Source: Prolixibacteraceae bacterium (GTDB lineage Bacteria > Bacteroidota > Bacteroidia > Bacteroidales > Prolixibacteraceae). Taken from it: 64,000 bases of DNA. The notes under the pieces are model-generated. The model did no database searches. It saw only the letters and a list, made by a program, of their open reading frames with translations, and had not been told where the DNA came from. Shown here piece after piece: positions 1-7,682 of this stretch. The translations under genes were made by a program, and so were the position numbers. Numbering within the stretch: position 1 is the first letter of the stretch; each line of letters begins with the position of its first letter. The DNA lies in the NCBI GenBank assembly GCA_019720755.1, contig CP081303.1, forward strand, positions 558,001 to 622,000, written 5' to 3'.

Positions 1-220
1 GAAGTTGTTCTGGCTGTTTTAATAAGGTAATAGTTGCGGCTCCCTTTTTGTTGTCTTTTGACTTTAACCTGTCAATATCGTGAGGCGATAACGCAAAGAA
101 TGAAGCCTCTGATCCAGATATTAGGCCAGAAAGAATTAGTAGAACAAATAAAATGATTAACCCTACAAAATCATGGATGTCAAAGGACATAAACTTGATA
201 TTGTCTAATGCTATGATCAT
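1..220 (-). CDS. gldE: GldE-like CNNM/CBS-domain membrane protein (N-terminal part only)
   Basis: The reverse strand reads open from an ATG at 218-220 to the window edge, giving about 73 residues. After a short start comes a hydrophobic segment and then SGLISGSEASFFALSPHDI, which is the first membrane helix and following loop typical of the CNNM (DUF21) domain of HlyC/CorC-type proteins. In Bacteroidota the copy lying downstream of ssb and mutY is annotated as gliding-motility protein GldE, an inner-membrane protein whose CBS and CorC_HlyC domains would lie beyond the window. It follows ssb on the same strand with a 73-base gap, so co-transcription with mutY and ssb is likely. A second in-frame ATG at 188-190 is possible. 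The family is clear; the GldE name rests on gene order and is an inference. Confidence 0.8.
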   Translation of the reverse strand, partial: MIIALDNIKFMSFDIHDFVGLIILFVLLILSGLISGSEASFFALSPHDIDRLKSKDNKKGAATITLLKQPEQL

Positions 221-293
221 CTGGGAGGGAATTGTGTCTGCTTCCAATGTTGTTGTTTTAAATGAATACTTTAATAAAAGATATATCTTTTAG

Positions 294-632
294 TTAATCA
301 GATTCTTTTTTGTCTAGAATCTGTATTTGATATGCAATAATTTCTGTGATACGCATTGGTGGCGTATCTTTTTTTTCGATTGTTCTGCTTTTTAATTTTC
401 CTTCTATATAAAGATGCATTCCTTTTTTTATGTGTTTGTCTGCAAGAATAGCTTGTTTGCCCCAACAAGCAATCCTATGCCACTCTGTTTGTGTAACTTT
501 TTCATTTGACTTATTTAGATGACTCTCATTTGTTGCAAATGGAAATCTTGAGACGCAATTCTCTTTATCAAAGTAGTGAGTTTCAGGATTATTTCCTACA
601 TATCCTATTAAAATAACTTTGTTTACTGACAT
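294..632 (-). CDS. ssb: Single-stranded DNA-binding protein (short, no acidic tip)
   Basis: A 112-residue OB-fold protein that should coat single-stranded DNA in replication and repair. The start MSVNKVILIGYVGNNPE matches the canonical SSB N terminus, and WHRIACWGKQA and HLYIEGKLKSR are the usual second half of the fold. The reading frame runs open for 17 codons upstream, but those residues are hydrophobic and unlike SSB, so the ATG at 632 is preferred. The protein ends soon after the fold in ILDKKESD: there is no glycine/proline-rich linker and no acidic DDxPF tip, the part that normally recruits repair proteins. It may therefore be an accessory SSB. It lies between mutY and gldE, separated from mutY by 58 bases. 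Confidence 0.9.
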   Translation of the reverse strand: MSVNKVILIGYVGNNPETHYFDKENCVSRFPFATNESHLNKSNEKVTQTEWHRIACWGKQAILADKHIKKGMHLYIEGKLKSRTIEKKDTPPMRITEIIAYQIQILDKKESD

Positions 633-690
633 ATATGCAAATATTACTAGTAATATAATAAAATACAAGATATTTTCATACAATGTTCGT

Positions 691-1722
691 TTAGTTTTCG
701 ATTTTTTTAAATAGATCTATGAATGGTTTTGGTGTAGGATAGTTTTGAACTTCTTTCATTGGAATAAAGTTTTGGTGTTCTGACTTCGTTTTTGTCTCCC
801 ATATATGTATATGTAGTGTTTGGTGTGTTAGTTTATGTATTTTATTTTCTTTCTTGAGAATGGTGTCAGGTTTGATTCCTTCTTTTGCTAAATTAAGAAT
901 AAGTGTTTTTTCTGATATCTCATCAAGTTCTTCTTCTATAAGGTAGGGTGTATATAATCCATTCCAAATATCTTTTTTGTTTCTCTGCTCTATGTATATG
1001 GTGTGGTTGATGCCTTTGATTATAATAAAGTGAAGGTGTCTCTCTTTGGGTTTTCGTTTTGAAATGGTCTTTGGAATTTGACCTATACTCCCAGTTTGTC
1101 TTGCGATACATTCCCCGTGTAGCGGACAGGAAGTGCATTGTGGATTTGTAGGGGTGCATACTAGTGCGCCCAACTCAATTATTGCTTCGTTCAATTCTTT
1201 GGGGTGTGAGTAGAGATACATTTCTCTTATAAGAGAGTCTATATGCTTATATGTGGACGTAAGATGTCCTGCGGTTTCAATTTTAAATAGTCGAGTAATG
1301 ACCCTAATGGTATTTCCATCAATTGCAGGATATGGTTTATTCCATGCAAATGACATGATTGCTCCCGCTGTGTATTTCCCTATTCCTTTCAATTGGAGTA
1401 TTTCTTGATGTTCTGTAGGAAAAACACCTTTTAAGTTTTCAGATATGTGTTTGGCTGTAGCATGGAGGTTTCTTGCCCTAGAATAATATCCGAGCCCTTC
1501 CCATGCTTTTAATACTTCCGTTTGACTTGCCATCGCAAGTTGATTTACGTCTGGAAAAAGTTGTATAAAGTCATTGAAATAGCGTTTTCCTTGCTGAACT
1601 TTTGTCTGTTGAAGTATGATTTCTGATATCCAAACACGGTATGGAGATCTGTTTTTTCGCCATGGCAGATCTCTTTTTTTGCCTTTATACCAAGTAATCA
1701 ATTGATTAGCTATTTTCTCCAT
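691..1722 (-). CDS. mutY: A/G-specific adenine DNA glycosylase
   Basis: MutY removes adenine mispaired with 8-oxoguanine in base-excision repair. At 343 residues it has the normal family length. Visible parts are the N-terminal catalytic helix with SEIILQQTKV (catalytic Glu34), the helix-hairpin-helix LKGIGKYTAGAI near residue 111, AIDGNT with catalytic Asp135, the [4Fe-4S] ligands Cys189, Cys196, Cys199 and Cys205 (spacing 6, 2, 5), and a C-terminal NUDIX-like domain from about residue 228 that reads the 8-oxoguanine strand. It is the first gene of a minus-strand run with ssb and gldE, and it diverges from the HU gene. A TAnnTTTG-type box on the minus strand at 1760-1767 is a suitable promoter. 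Confidence 0.96.
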   Translation of the reverse strand: MEKIANQLITWYKGKKRDLPWRKNRSPYRVWISEIILQQTKVQQGKRYFNDFIQLFPDVNQLAMASQTEVLKAWEGLGYYSRARNLHATAKHISENLKGVFPTEHQEILQLKGIGKYTAGAIMSFAWNKPYPAIDGNTIRVITRLFKIETAGHLTSTYKHIDSLIREMYLYSHPKELNEAIIELGALVCTPTNPQCTSCPLHGECIARQTGSIGQIPKTISKRKPKERHLHFIIIKGINHTIYIEQRNKKDIWNGLYTPYLIEEELDEISEKTLILNLAKEGIKPDTILKKENKIHKLTHQTLHIHIWETKTKSEHQNFIPMKEVQNYPTPKPFIDLFKKIEN

Positions 1723-1759
1723 CTTTTGTGTTTTTAATAAAATTCTCTTATGTTTGCCG

Positions 1760-1767
1760 CAAAAATA
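1760..1767 (-). promoter_or_regulatory. Bacteroidota -7 promoter box for mutY-ssb-gldE
   Basis: On the minus strand this reads TATTTTTG, a full match to the Bacteroidota -7 consensus TAnnTTTG, 37 bases upstream of the mutY start codon. It lies in the divergent gap with the HU gene, whose own box is 35 bases away on the other strand. No clear -33 TTTG was found. Confidence 0.5.
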
Positions 1768-1801
1768 ATTGATTTCTATTTCATTAATAATACGAAACGT
1801 T

Positions 1802-1809
1802 TATCTTTG
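1802..1809 (+). promoter_or_regulatory. Bacteroidota -7 promoter box for the HU gene
   Basis: TATCTTTG matches the TAnnTTTG consensus exactly and lies 48 bases before the HU ATG. Nineteen bases upstream (1779-1782) is TTTC, one base away from the -33 consensus TTTG. The spacing and match suggest a strong housekeeping promoter. Confidence 0.6.
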
Positions 1810-1857
1810 TACTCCTAAAATTGAGTCAAGGATATCGTTTAAATTAAATTTATAGCA

Positions 1858-2142
1858 ATGACAAAGGCAGATATTGTAAACGAAGTTTCGAAGAATACTG
1901 GTATTGAGAGAGTTACGGTTCAGAAGGCAGTTGAGGCCTTTATGGATACCGTTTCAGATTCTTTAGTAGAAGGGAAAAATGTGTATCTTCGTGGATTCGG
2001 GAGTTTTATCGTAAAAAAACGCGCTGAGAAAACCGCTCGTAACATTTCAAAGAATACAACTATTATCATTCCAGAGCACTTTATCCCAGCCTTTAAGCCA
2101 GCAAAGTCATTTGTGAGCAAGGTTAAAGATAACGTTAAGTAA
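1858..2142 (+). CDS. HU/IHF-family DNA-binding protein
   Basis: A 94-residue nucleoid protein that bends DNA as a dimer. The N terminus MTKADIVNEVSKNTGI is the usual helical part, followed by the dimer core and the signature LRGFGSFIVKKRAEKTARN around residues 44-62, with the beta arm and its FKPAKSF end at the C terminus. The length is typical for HU. Divergent from mutY and 23 bases before the small basic AURKAIP1/COX24-like gene, it keeps the conserved HU-rng neighbourhood of the phylum. HU and IHF cannot be separated from sequence alone, so no gene symbol is given. Confidence 0.95.
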   Translation: MTKADIVNEVSKNTGIERVTVQKAVEAFMDTVSDSLVEGKNVYLRGFGSFIVKKRAEKTARNISKNTTIIIPEHFIPAFKPAKSFVSKVKDNVK

Positions 2143-2165
2143 TATTCATATTAAAAAGTATAATC

Positions 2166-2258
2166 ATGCCAAGCGGTAAAAAAAGAAAGAGACATAAGAT
2201 GTCTACGCACAAGCGTAAGAAGAGACTAAGAAAAAACAGACATAAGAAGAAGAAATAA
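2166..2258 (+). CDS. 30-residue basic AURKAIP1/COX24 (mS38-like) domain peptide
   Basis: This short frame (ATG at 2166, TAA at 2256-2258) encodes 30 residues beginning MPSGKKRKRHKMSTHKRKKR and ending in lysines; more than half are Lys or Arg. The KRKRHKMSTHKRKKRLRKNRH pattern is that of the AURKAIP1/COX24 domain found in mitochondrial small-subunit protein mS38. Bacteroidota carry such mini-proteins next to HU and rng, as here. From the family it is probably ribosome-associated, binding rRNA, but that role is inferred. It lies 23 bases after HU and about 100 bases before RNase G. It is easily missed because of its size. Confidence 0.8.
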   Translation: MPSGKKRKRHKMSTHKRKKRLRKNRHKKKK

Positions 2259-2360
2259 TTCTTCGACTCTGTTTTTAAAGAGTGTAAAACCTAGGGCATT
2301 TTTGCTTCTAGGTTTTTGCTGTATTATAAGTTCAGTTTTATATTAAACAAAAATGTGATT

Positions 2361-3908
2361 GTGAGTAATGAACTGGTAATTGAAATAAATCCATCTCAAG
2401 TGGAGATTGCTTACTTAGAGGATAAACGCCTTGTTGAACTCAATCGGGAAACCAGTGATGCAAAGTTTGCAGTAGGTGATATCTATCTTGGAAAAGTGAA
2501 GAAGATAATGCCTGGGCTAAATGCTGCGTTTGTTGATGTGGGATACGAGAAGGATGCTTTCCTTCATTACCCTGATCTAGGACCACAATTCCAAACATTA
2601 AACAAATTTCTTATACAGTCGACGTCTAAGGGTAAGAAACCTGTGTCGATGAATAAAATACAGTCGGACCCTGATATTTTTAAGGAAGGAAAAATTACTG
2701 ATGTGTTGCATTCTGGTCAGTTGATCTTGGTTCAGATATCCAAAGAGCCAATATCAACCAAAGGACCGCGTTTAACATCAGAGATCTCTATTGCAGGGAG
2801 AAACCTAGTACTAATGCCATTTAGTGATAAGGTGTCAATCTCGCAAAAAATTAAGTCAAGCGACGAGAGAAGTCGTTTGCGCAAATTGATTCAAAGTATT
2901 CGACCTAAAAAATACGGTGTTATTGTTCGAACTGCAGCAGAAGGAAGTAAAGTTGCAGAGTTAGATAAAGAGTTACGTTCTTTAGTCGCTAAATGGGAAG
3001 CTGTTCCTGGAAAGCTAAAACAAGCCAAAGTTCCATCTTTGGTAGCAGGCGAATTGGATCGTACAATAACAATGATCCGTGATGTATACAATCCCGACTT
3101 TACTAATATTTATGTGAATGACAAACAGTCTGCTGGAGAGGTAAAAGATTATGTTGCAAGCATAGCACCTGAAAAGCAGAAGATTGTTAAGCATTATAGT
3201 GGTGATGCTCCCATTTTTGAGCATTTTGGAATTGAGAAACAGATTAAGGCACTTTTTGGAAAGACCGTGTCGTTCAAGAGTGGTGCTTACTTGATTATAG
3301 AGCATACAGAGGCATTTCACGTTATCGATGTGAATAGCGGAAATCGTTCTAAGGCTGGAAGTGATCAAGAGACCAATGCTCTCGAGGTAAATATGGCAGC
3401 AGCTGTAGAGATTGCAAGACAACTCCGTCTACGTGATATGGGAGGGATTATTGTGGTTGACTTTATTGATATGCATAGTAACGAGAATCGAATTAAGGTT
3501 CTTGAGAAGATGCGTGAAGAGATGAGTAAAGATCGAACAAAGCACAATATTCTTCCGTTGAGTAAATTCTGTTTGATGCAGATTACGAGGCAGCGTGTTC
3601 GTCCTGAAATGCATATTGAAACAGCTGAAAAATGTCCTACTTGTAACGGAACAGGAGAGGTTTCTTCTACTTTGTTGTTGGTGGATGAGGTCTTTAATAA
3701 TCTCAAGTATATCTACCTTGAATTGTTTAGGAAAAATGTTAAAATACATTTACACCCATTTATTGCAGCCTATTTGACAAGTGGTATTGTTTCTAGGCAT
3801 ATGAAGTGGATGTGGTGCCTAAAAAAGCGATTCAAAATAGTCCCAAAAACGAATATGGGATTCTTAGATTGTAAGTTTTATGACAACGATGGAGAAATTG
3901 TTCTTTAA
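2361..3908 (+). CDS. rng: Ribonuclease E/G family endoribonuclease
   Basis: An endoribonuclease for rRNA maturation and mRNA turnover. An S1-like RNA-binding domain comes first (GDIYLGKVKKIMPGLNAAFV), then the RNase H-like and DNase I-like catalytic core. The magnesium-binding aspartates lie in HVIDVNSGN and IVVDFIDM, and CPTCNGTG is the zinc link used for dimer or tetramer formation. The length (515 residues) fits RNase G rather than RNase E, with no long C-terminal scaffold. The frame is open from an ATG at 2316, but homologues begin close to SNELVIEINP, so the GTG at 2361 is preferred. It follows HU and the small basic gene and ends at a strong hairpin terminator. Confidence 0.95.
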   Translation: MSNELVIEINPSQVEIAYLEDKRLVELNRETSDAKFAVGDIYLGKVKKIMPGLNAAFVDVGYEKDAFLHYPDLGPQFQTLNKFLIQSTSKGKKPVSMNKIQSDPDIFKEGKITDVLHSGQLILVQISKEPISTKGPRLTSEISIAGRNLVLMPFSDKVSISQKIKSSDERSRLRKLIQSIRPKKYGVIVRTAAEGSKVAELDKELRSLVAKWEAVPGKLKQAKVPSLVAGELDRTITMIRDVYNPDFTNIYVNDKQSAGEVKDYVASIAPEKQKIVKHYSGDAPIFEHFGIEKQIKALFGKTVSFKSGAYLIIEHTEAFHVIDVNSGNRSKAGSDQETNALEVNMAAAVEIARQLRLRDMGGIIVVDFIDMHSNENRIKVLEKMREEMSKDRTKHNILPLSKFCLMQITRQRVRPEMHIETAEKCPTCNGTGEVSSTLLLVDEVFNNLKYIYLELFRKNVKIHLHPFIAAYLTSGIVSRHMKWMWCLKKRFKIVPKTNMGFLDCKFYDNDGEIVL

Positions 3909-3927
3909 TTAAGAGTAATAAACCTCT

Positions 3928-3962
3928 AAAAAAGACTCAAGAATGTTCTTGAGTCTTTTTTT
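3928..3962 (+). terminator. Intrinsic terminator of rng
   Basis: A 16-base perfect stem with a 2-base loop (arms 3928-3943 and 3946-3961, core GACTCAAGAA) ends in a run of T. It starts 20 bases after the rng stop codon and separates rng from dsbD. Confidence 0.9.
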
Positions 3963-4018
3963 ATTGCCATTTTTTTTTAAATTTGTGACTGTATTTGGAC
4001 GAAACATAAAATTATACA

Positions 4019-6028
4019 ATGGACATGAGGAAAATTGGACTGATTGTGTCATTATTTATTCTTTCTATTCTTCCTTCTTTTGCTCAAATTCTTGAGCCAG
4101 TAAAGTGGGAGTTTTCAAAGAATCAGATAAGTGAGACAGAGTATGAGTTGGTTTACTCGGCAACGATCGAGGATGGCTGGCACTTATACTCGACTGATAT
4201 CCCCGATGGTGGACCGGTGAGAACATCTTTTAGTTATGATAATAAAAGTGACTTTAAGATATTGGGAAGTATCCAACAGGTACCTGAACCTGAGAAACAT
4301 TTTGATCCGACATTTCAAATGGATCTTTCTTGGTTTAGTCATGAAGCTACTTTCGTGCAGAGAGTAGAAGTTCCTGTGGGTAAGATGGTGGATATAAAGG
4401 GACATGTGGAATTTATGGTTTGTAACGATGAAACTTGTCTTCCTCCTACTGAAATAGAGTACTCTTTTGTTATTAACGAAGGCCAGAAACAAGATGATGT
4501 GGACGACATCTTGAGTTTGCCAGAGGATAATGACCAGAGCTCAGCAGTGTCAACACCTACTGTCTCATCTTCGGAGAATAGAGACTATTTAAATATATTT
4601 ATAATTGCTTTCCTTAGTGGATTGGCAGCATTGTTAACACCATGTGTGTTCCCAATGATTCCGATGACCGTGAGTTTCTTTACGAATCCGAATGATTCGA
4701 GAGCGAAAGGAATTAGAAATGCTGTTCTTTATGGTTTGTCGATAATTGTTATTTACGTTTTGCTCGGAACTGTGGTTACAGCAGTCTTTGGTGCCGAAAG
4801 TTTAAATAACCTCTCGACCAATCCATGGTTTAACTTATTCTTTGCGATTCTGCTTTTTGCGTTCTCATTCTCGTTTATGGGTGCTTTTGAAATCGTATTA
4901 CCTCATAAGTGGGTTAATGCAATTGATAGACAAGCTGATAAAGGAGGTTTGTTTGGGATATTCTTTATGGCTTTTGCATTGGCATTAGTTTCATTCTCAT
5001 GTACAGGCCCTATTGTTGGTAGTTTGATTGTAGAGGCAGCACGAAATGGAGGTTTGGCTCCAATTATTGGAATGTTTGGATTCTCTTTGGCTCTGGCTCT
5101 TCCATTTGCATTTTTTGCAGGGGCACCTACTTTGATGAATGCTTTACCAAAGTCTGGAAGTTGGTTGAATTCTGTAAAGGTTGTCTTAGGATTTCTTGAG
5201 TTTGCGTTTGCATTTAAGTTTCTTTCGATTTCGGATATGGTACTTGATTTGCACCTTTTAGAACGTGAAATATATTTGTCTATTTGGATTGCGATTTTCT
5301 TTGCAATGGCGATGTACCTTTGGGGTAAAATTGTTCTCCCACATGATTCACCATCTACATTCTTGCCTGTTCCAAGGTTTATCTTAGGAACTATGGTTTT
5401 AAGTTTTGTAATCTATATGGTGCCAGGTTTATGGGGAGCGCCAGTGAAGATTATTAGTGGTTTCCCGCCTCCAGTGAATTATGCTGAGGCCCCTCAAGGT
5501 TTTGGTGCTTCTTCAGTATATGTTGGTTCTGGTGAAGGTGGAACTGTCGAGCTTAATAGAGATCAGCACTTAGGACCTCATGGTATTCCAGTATTCTATG
5601 ACTTTGAGAAAGCTCTTGAGTATTCTAAACAAGTACATAAGCCTTTGTTGGTTGATTTCACTGGAAAAGGTTGTACCAACTGTCGTAAGATGGAGGACAA
5701 TGTGTGGGTTGATCCAGCAGTTAAGAAGAAACTATCTAATGATGTAGTGATTGCATCTTTATATATTGATTTAAGAAAAGATTTGCCAAAATGGGAACAG
5801 TATACATCGAAAACTACAGGAAGACGTGTTAAGACTGTTGGGAATAAATGGACAGATTTCCAAATTGAACGTTTCGGTAGAAATACACAACCTTTTTATG
5901 TAATTCTTGGGCCTGATCAGATTCAACTAGGTGATGGAATGGGATATAATCCAAATCCAGAAATATTTATTGAATTCCTAGATAAAGGAGTCGATATGTT
6001 TAATGAGAATTATGAAAGAAAACTTTAA
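4019..6028 (+). CDS. dsbD: Thiol:disulfide interchange protein DsbD
   Basis: DsbD moves electrons from cytoplasmic thioredoxin across the inner membrane to periplasmic thiol proteins. The 669 residues show a signal peptide (about 1-22), a periplasmic N-terminal domain with the Cys135/Cys140 pair (CNDETC), and a membrane domain of about eight helices. The first membrane Cys is in TPCVFPMIP (Cys209) and the second in SFSCTGPIVG. A C-terminal thioredoxin domain carries GKGCTNCRKM. All three redox pairs needed for the relay are present. Translation could also begin at the second Met (4025). Its own unit: terminators lie before it and after it. ATTTGGAC at 3993-4000 lies in its leader. Confidence 0.95.
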   Translation: MDMRKIGLIVSLFILSILPSFAQILEPVKWEFSKNQISETEYELVYSATIEDGWHLYSTDIPDGGPVRTSFSYDNKSDFKILGSIQQVPEPEKHFDPTFQMDLSWFSHEATFVQRVEVPVGKMVDIKGHVEFMVCNDETCLPPTEIEYSFVINEGQKQDDVDDILSLPEDNDQSSAVSTPTVSSSENRDYLNIFIIAFLSGLAALLTPCVFPMIPMTVSFFTNPNDSRAKGIRNAVLYGLSIIVIYVLLGTVVTAVFGAESLNNLSTNPWFNLFFAILLFAFSFSFMGAFEIVLPHKWVNAIDRQADKGGLFGIFFMAFALALVSFSCTGPIVGSLIVEAARNGGLAPIIGMFGFSLALALPFAFFAGAPTLMNALPKSGSWLNSVKVVLGFLEFAFAFKFLSISDMVLDLHLLEREIYLSIWIAIFFAMAMYLWGKIVLPHDSPSTFLPVPRFILGTMVLSFVIYMVPGLWGAPVKIISGFPPPVNYAEAPQGFGASSVYVGSGEGGTVELNRDQHLGPHGIPVFYDFEKALEYSKQVHKPLLVDFTGKGCTNCRKMEDNVWVDPAVKKKLSNDVVIASLYIDLRKDLPKWEQYTSKTTGRRVKTVGNKWTDFQIERFGRNTQPFYVILGPDQIQLGDGMGYNPNPEIFIEFLDKGVDMFNENYERKL

Positions 6029-6051
6029 TAGTTTCTTTTCAAGATATTAGA

Positions 6052-6084
6052 AATAAGGTGCTATAGCGATATGGCACCTTATTC
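6052..6084 (+). terminator. Hairpin after dsbD
   Basis: Arms AATAAGGTGC and GCACCTTATT around a 12-base loop, 24 bases past the dsbD stop. The following T-run is weak, so termination here may be leaky or supported by the next hairpin. Confidence 0.6.
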
Positions 6085-6103
6085 TGTTTATATGAATGTA
6101 GAA

Positions 6104-6132
6104 ATAAAAAAAGGTGTCGCTTAGACACCTTT
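6104..6132 (-). terminator. Terminator of the DEAD-box helicase gene
   Basis: On the minus strand AAAGGTGTC and GACACCTTT pair around a 5-base loop and are followed by a T-rich run (complement of 6103-6110). It lies 22 bases beyond the helicase stop codon. Confidence 0.75.
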
Positions 6133-6153
6133 AAATTTTTAAGGAATTAGATT

Positions 6154-7422
6154 TTATTTTTTCTTCTTATTCAGTTTTTGTTTTTTTCTTTTATTATGAA
6201 GCTGTTTGAGATTATTTTCTACTCGATCATGCTCCTTAATTAGCGATTGCCAAGTTTGAGATGTGTCGTCAGAGTAGTCGATTGTTTCATTATAATCGTC
6301 AATATTGATTTTGATCTCTTTAATTTCATCGCCAGTATAATCTTCAATTGCTTTAAGAAGTTCGTTCTCTTCATTGCTTACAAAAGATACTGCCTTTCCT
6401 TTACTTCTACCACGTCCTGTACGACCTACACGGTGTACATAACTGTCTGCTTGTTCTGGAATATCATAGTTGACGACAAATTCAACATTTGGAATATCGA
6501 TACCTCTTGCACTAATATCTGTAGCAATTAGAATATTTGATTCCCCACTTTTGAACTTTTCAAGTGTCGTTATTCGTTCATTTTGGTCTTTATCTCCGTG
6601 AAGTGTTAGGCACTCAATATTGACTCTTTGCATTGCTTTTTGTACTCTTTCTGCACGTACTTTGGTTCTTACAAAGATCAGAATTTTATTGTCATTGTTT
6701 TCTTTGATGAATCGCTCCAAAAAGAATCTTTTATCATCCTTCTGTACTTTTACAATAGAGTGGTTCACATTTCTTGCTACCGGATTCTTCGGAGATATTT
6801 GAATTCTTATTGGATTTACAACAAGAGAGTACGCTAATCTTTTGATTTTCTCGTCTATTGTGGCAGAGAAGAAAAGGGTTTGTCTTCTTTTAGGGATATG
6901 TTTTTGAAGTGATTTGATGTCATGGTAGAATCCTTTGTCTAGCATTTGATCTGCTTCATCTAATATTAATATCTCTAGTTGATTTAGTTTTAAATGTCCT
7001 TGACTTATCAGGTCAAACATTCTACCTGGAGTTGCGACTACAATGTCTACTCCTTTTGTTAGAGTATTAATTTGACTGTCCTGTTCAACTCCCCCAAATA
7101 TAGATCTGGCTACTACTTTTGTTTTTTTGCCTATATCATTAAAAACATCTGTAATCTGGATGCACAACTCTCTGGTAGGAACCATTACCAAACAACGTAT
7201 ACCTGTAGCTCTTTTCTTTGACTTTAAAAGTTGGATCTTGTGAATCACAGGAATTGCAAATGCAGCAGTTTTACCTGTTCCTGTTTGAGCAATCGCAAGG
7301 ACATCTTCCCCTTTTAGGATGTGTGGAATTGACTTAAATTGGATATCCGTAGGTTTATTAAGACCTTTTTTTGAAAGATTCTCTTTAATCTGAGGAATCA
7401 GACTGTATTGATCAAATCTCAT
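6154..7422 (-). CDS. DEAD-box ATP-dependent RNA helicase
   Basis: A 422-residue RNA helicase that unwinds short duplexes during ribosome assembly or RNA decay. Every core motif is present: the Q motif near PTDIQ, motif I AQTGTGKT, Ia PTREL, Ib TPGRM, II DEAD, III SAT, IV FVRT, V ARGIDIP and VI HRVGRTGR. The C-terminal tail is strongly basic (KRKKQKLNKKKK), an RNA-binding extension common in RhlE-type enzymes. It is monocistronic and convergent with dsbD, with its own terminator and a TACCTTTG promoter box upstream. It looks RhlE-like, but assignment to a named subfamily is not certain. Confidence 0.95.
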   Translation of the reverse strand: MRFDQYSLIPQIKENLSKKGLNKPTDIQFKSIPHILKGEDVLAIAQTGTGKTAAFAIPVIHKIQLLKSKKRATGIRCLVMVPTRELCIQITDVFNDIGKKTKVVARSIFGGVEQDSQINTLTKGVDIVVATPGRMFDLISQGHLKLNQLEILILDEADQMLDKGFYHDIKSLQKHIPKRRQTLFFSATIDEKIKRLAYSLVVNPIRIQISPKNPVARNVNHSIVKVQKDDKRFFLERFIKENNDNKILIFVRTKVRAERVQKAMQRVNIECLTLHGDKDQNERITTLEKFKSGESNILIATDISARGIDIPNVEFVVNYDIPEQADSYVHRVGRTGRGRSKGKAVSFVSNEENELLKAIEDYTGDEIKEIKINIDDYNETIDYSDDTSQTWQSLIKEHDRVENNLKQLHNKRKKQKLNKKKK

Positions 7423-7477
7423 ATATATTTATTGATTATAATGTCTTGTAACAGTGGATTTTTTGAACCATTTTGCG

Positions 7478-7485
7478 CAAAGGTA
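7478..7485 (-). promoter_or_regulatory. Bacteroidota -7 promoter box for the DEAD-box helicase
   Basis: The minus strand reads TACCTTTG, an exact TAnnTTTG match, 55 bases upstream of the helicase ATG. No clear -33 element was seen. Confidence 0.5.
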
Positions 7486-7682
7486 ATCAATCTTTATCTA
7501 TATTGATCTTTAATTTAAAATATTGATTTTAATCATCAATTTATAACAAACCTGTGATGATTTGTTGTAATAGGTTATTTGTCATTGAATAGCTCTCAAT
7601 TTTATGTATTTTAGTAGATGGATTTTAGATTCTATTCTCAATTCATAATTTGGACATTTATACTTAATTAAATTATCAGTTC

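Noticed and set aside
3015-3422. 135-codon minus-strand frame inside rng
   Set aside because: Opposite a conserved RNase G gene; no start context and no homology pattern.
3993-7655. ATTTGGAC in the leaders of dsbD (3993-4000) and the C1 peptidase (7648-7655), complementary to GTCCAAAT in the candidate small RNA at 16403-16410
   Set aside because: An 8-base AT-rich match is expected a few times by chance in 64 kb on two strands, and both sites also look like degenerate -7 promoter boxes ending in TTTG. Not reported as targets.
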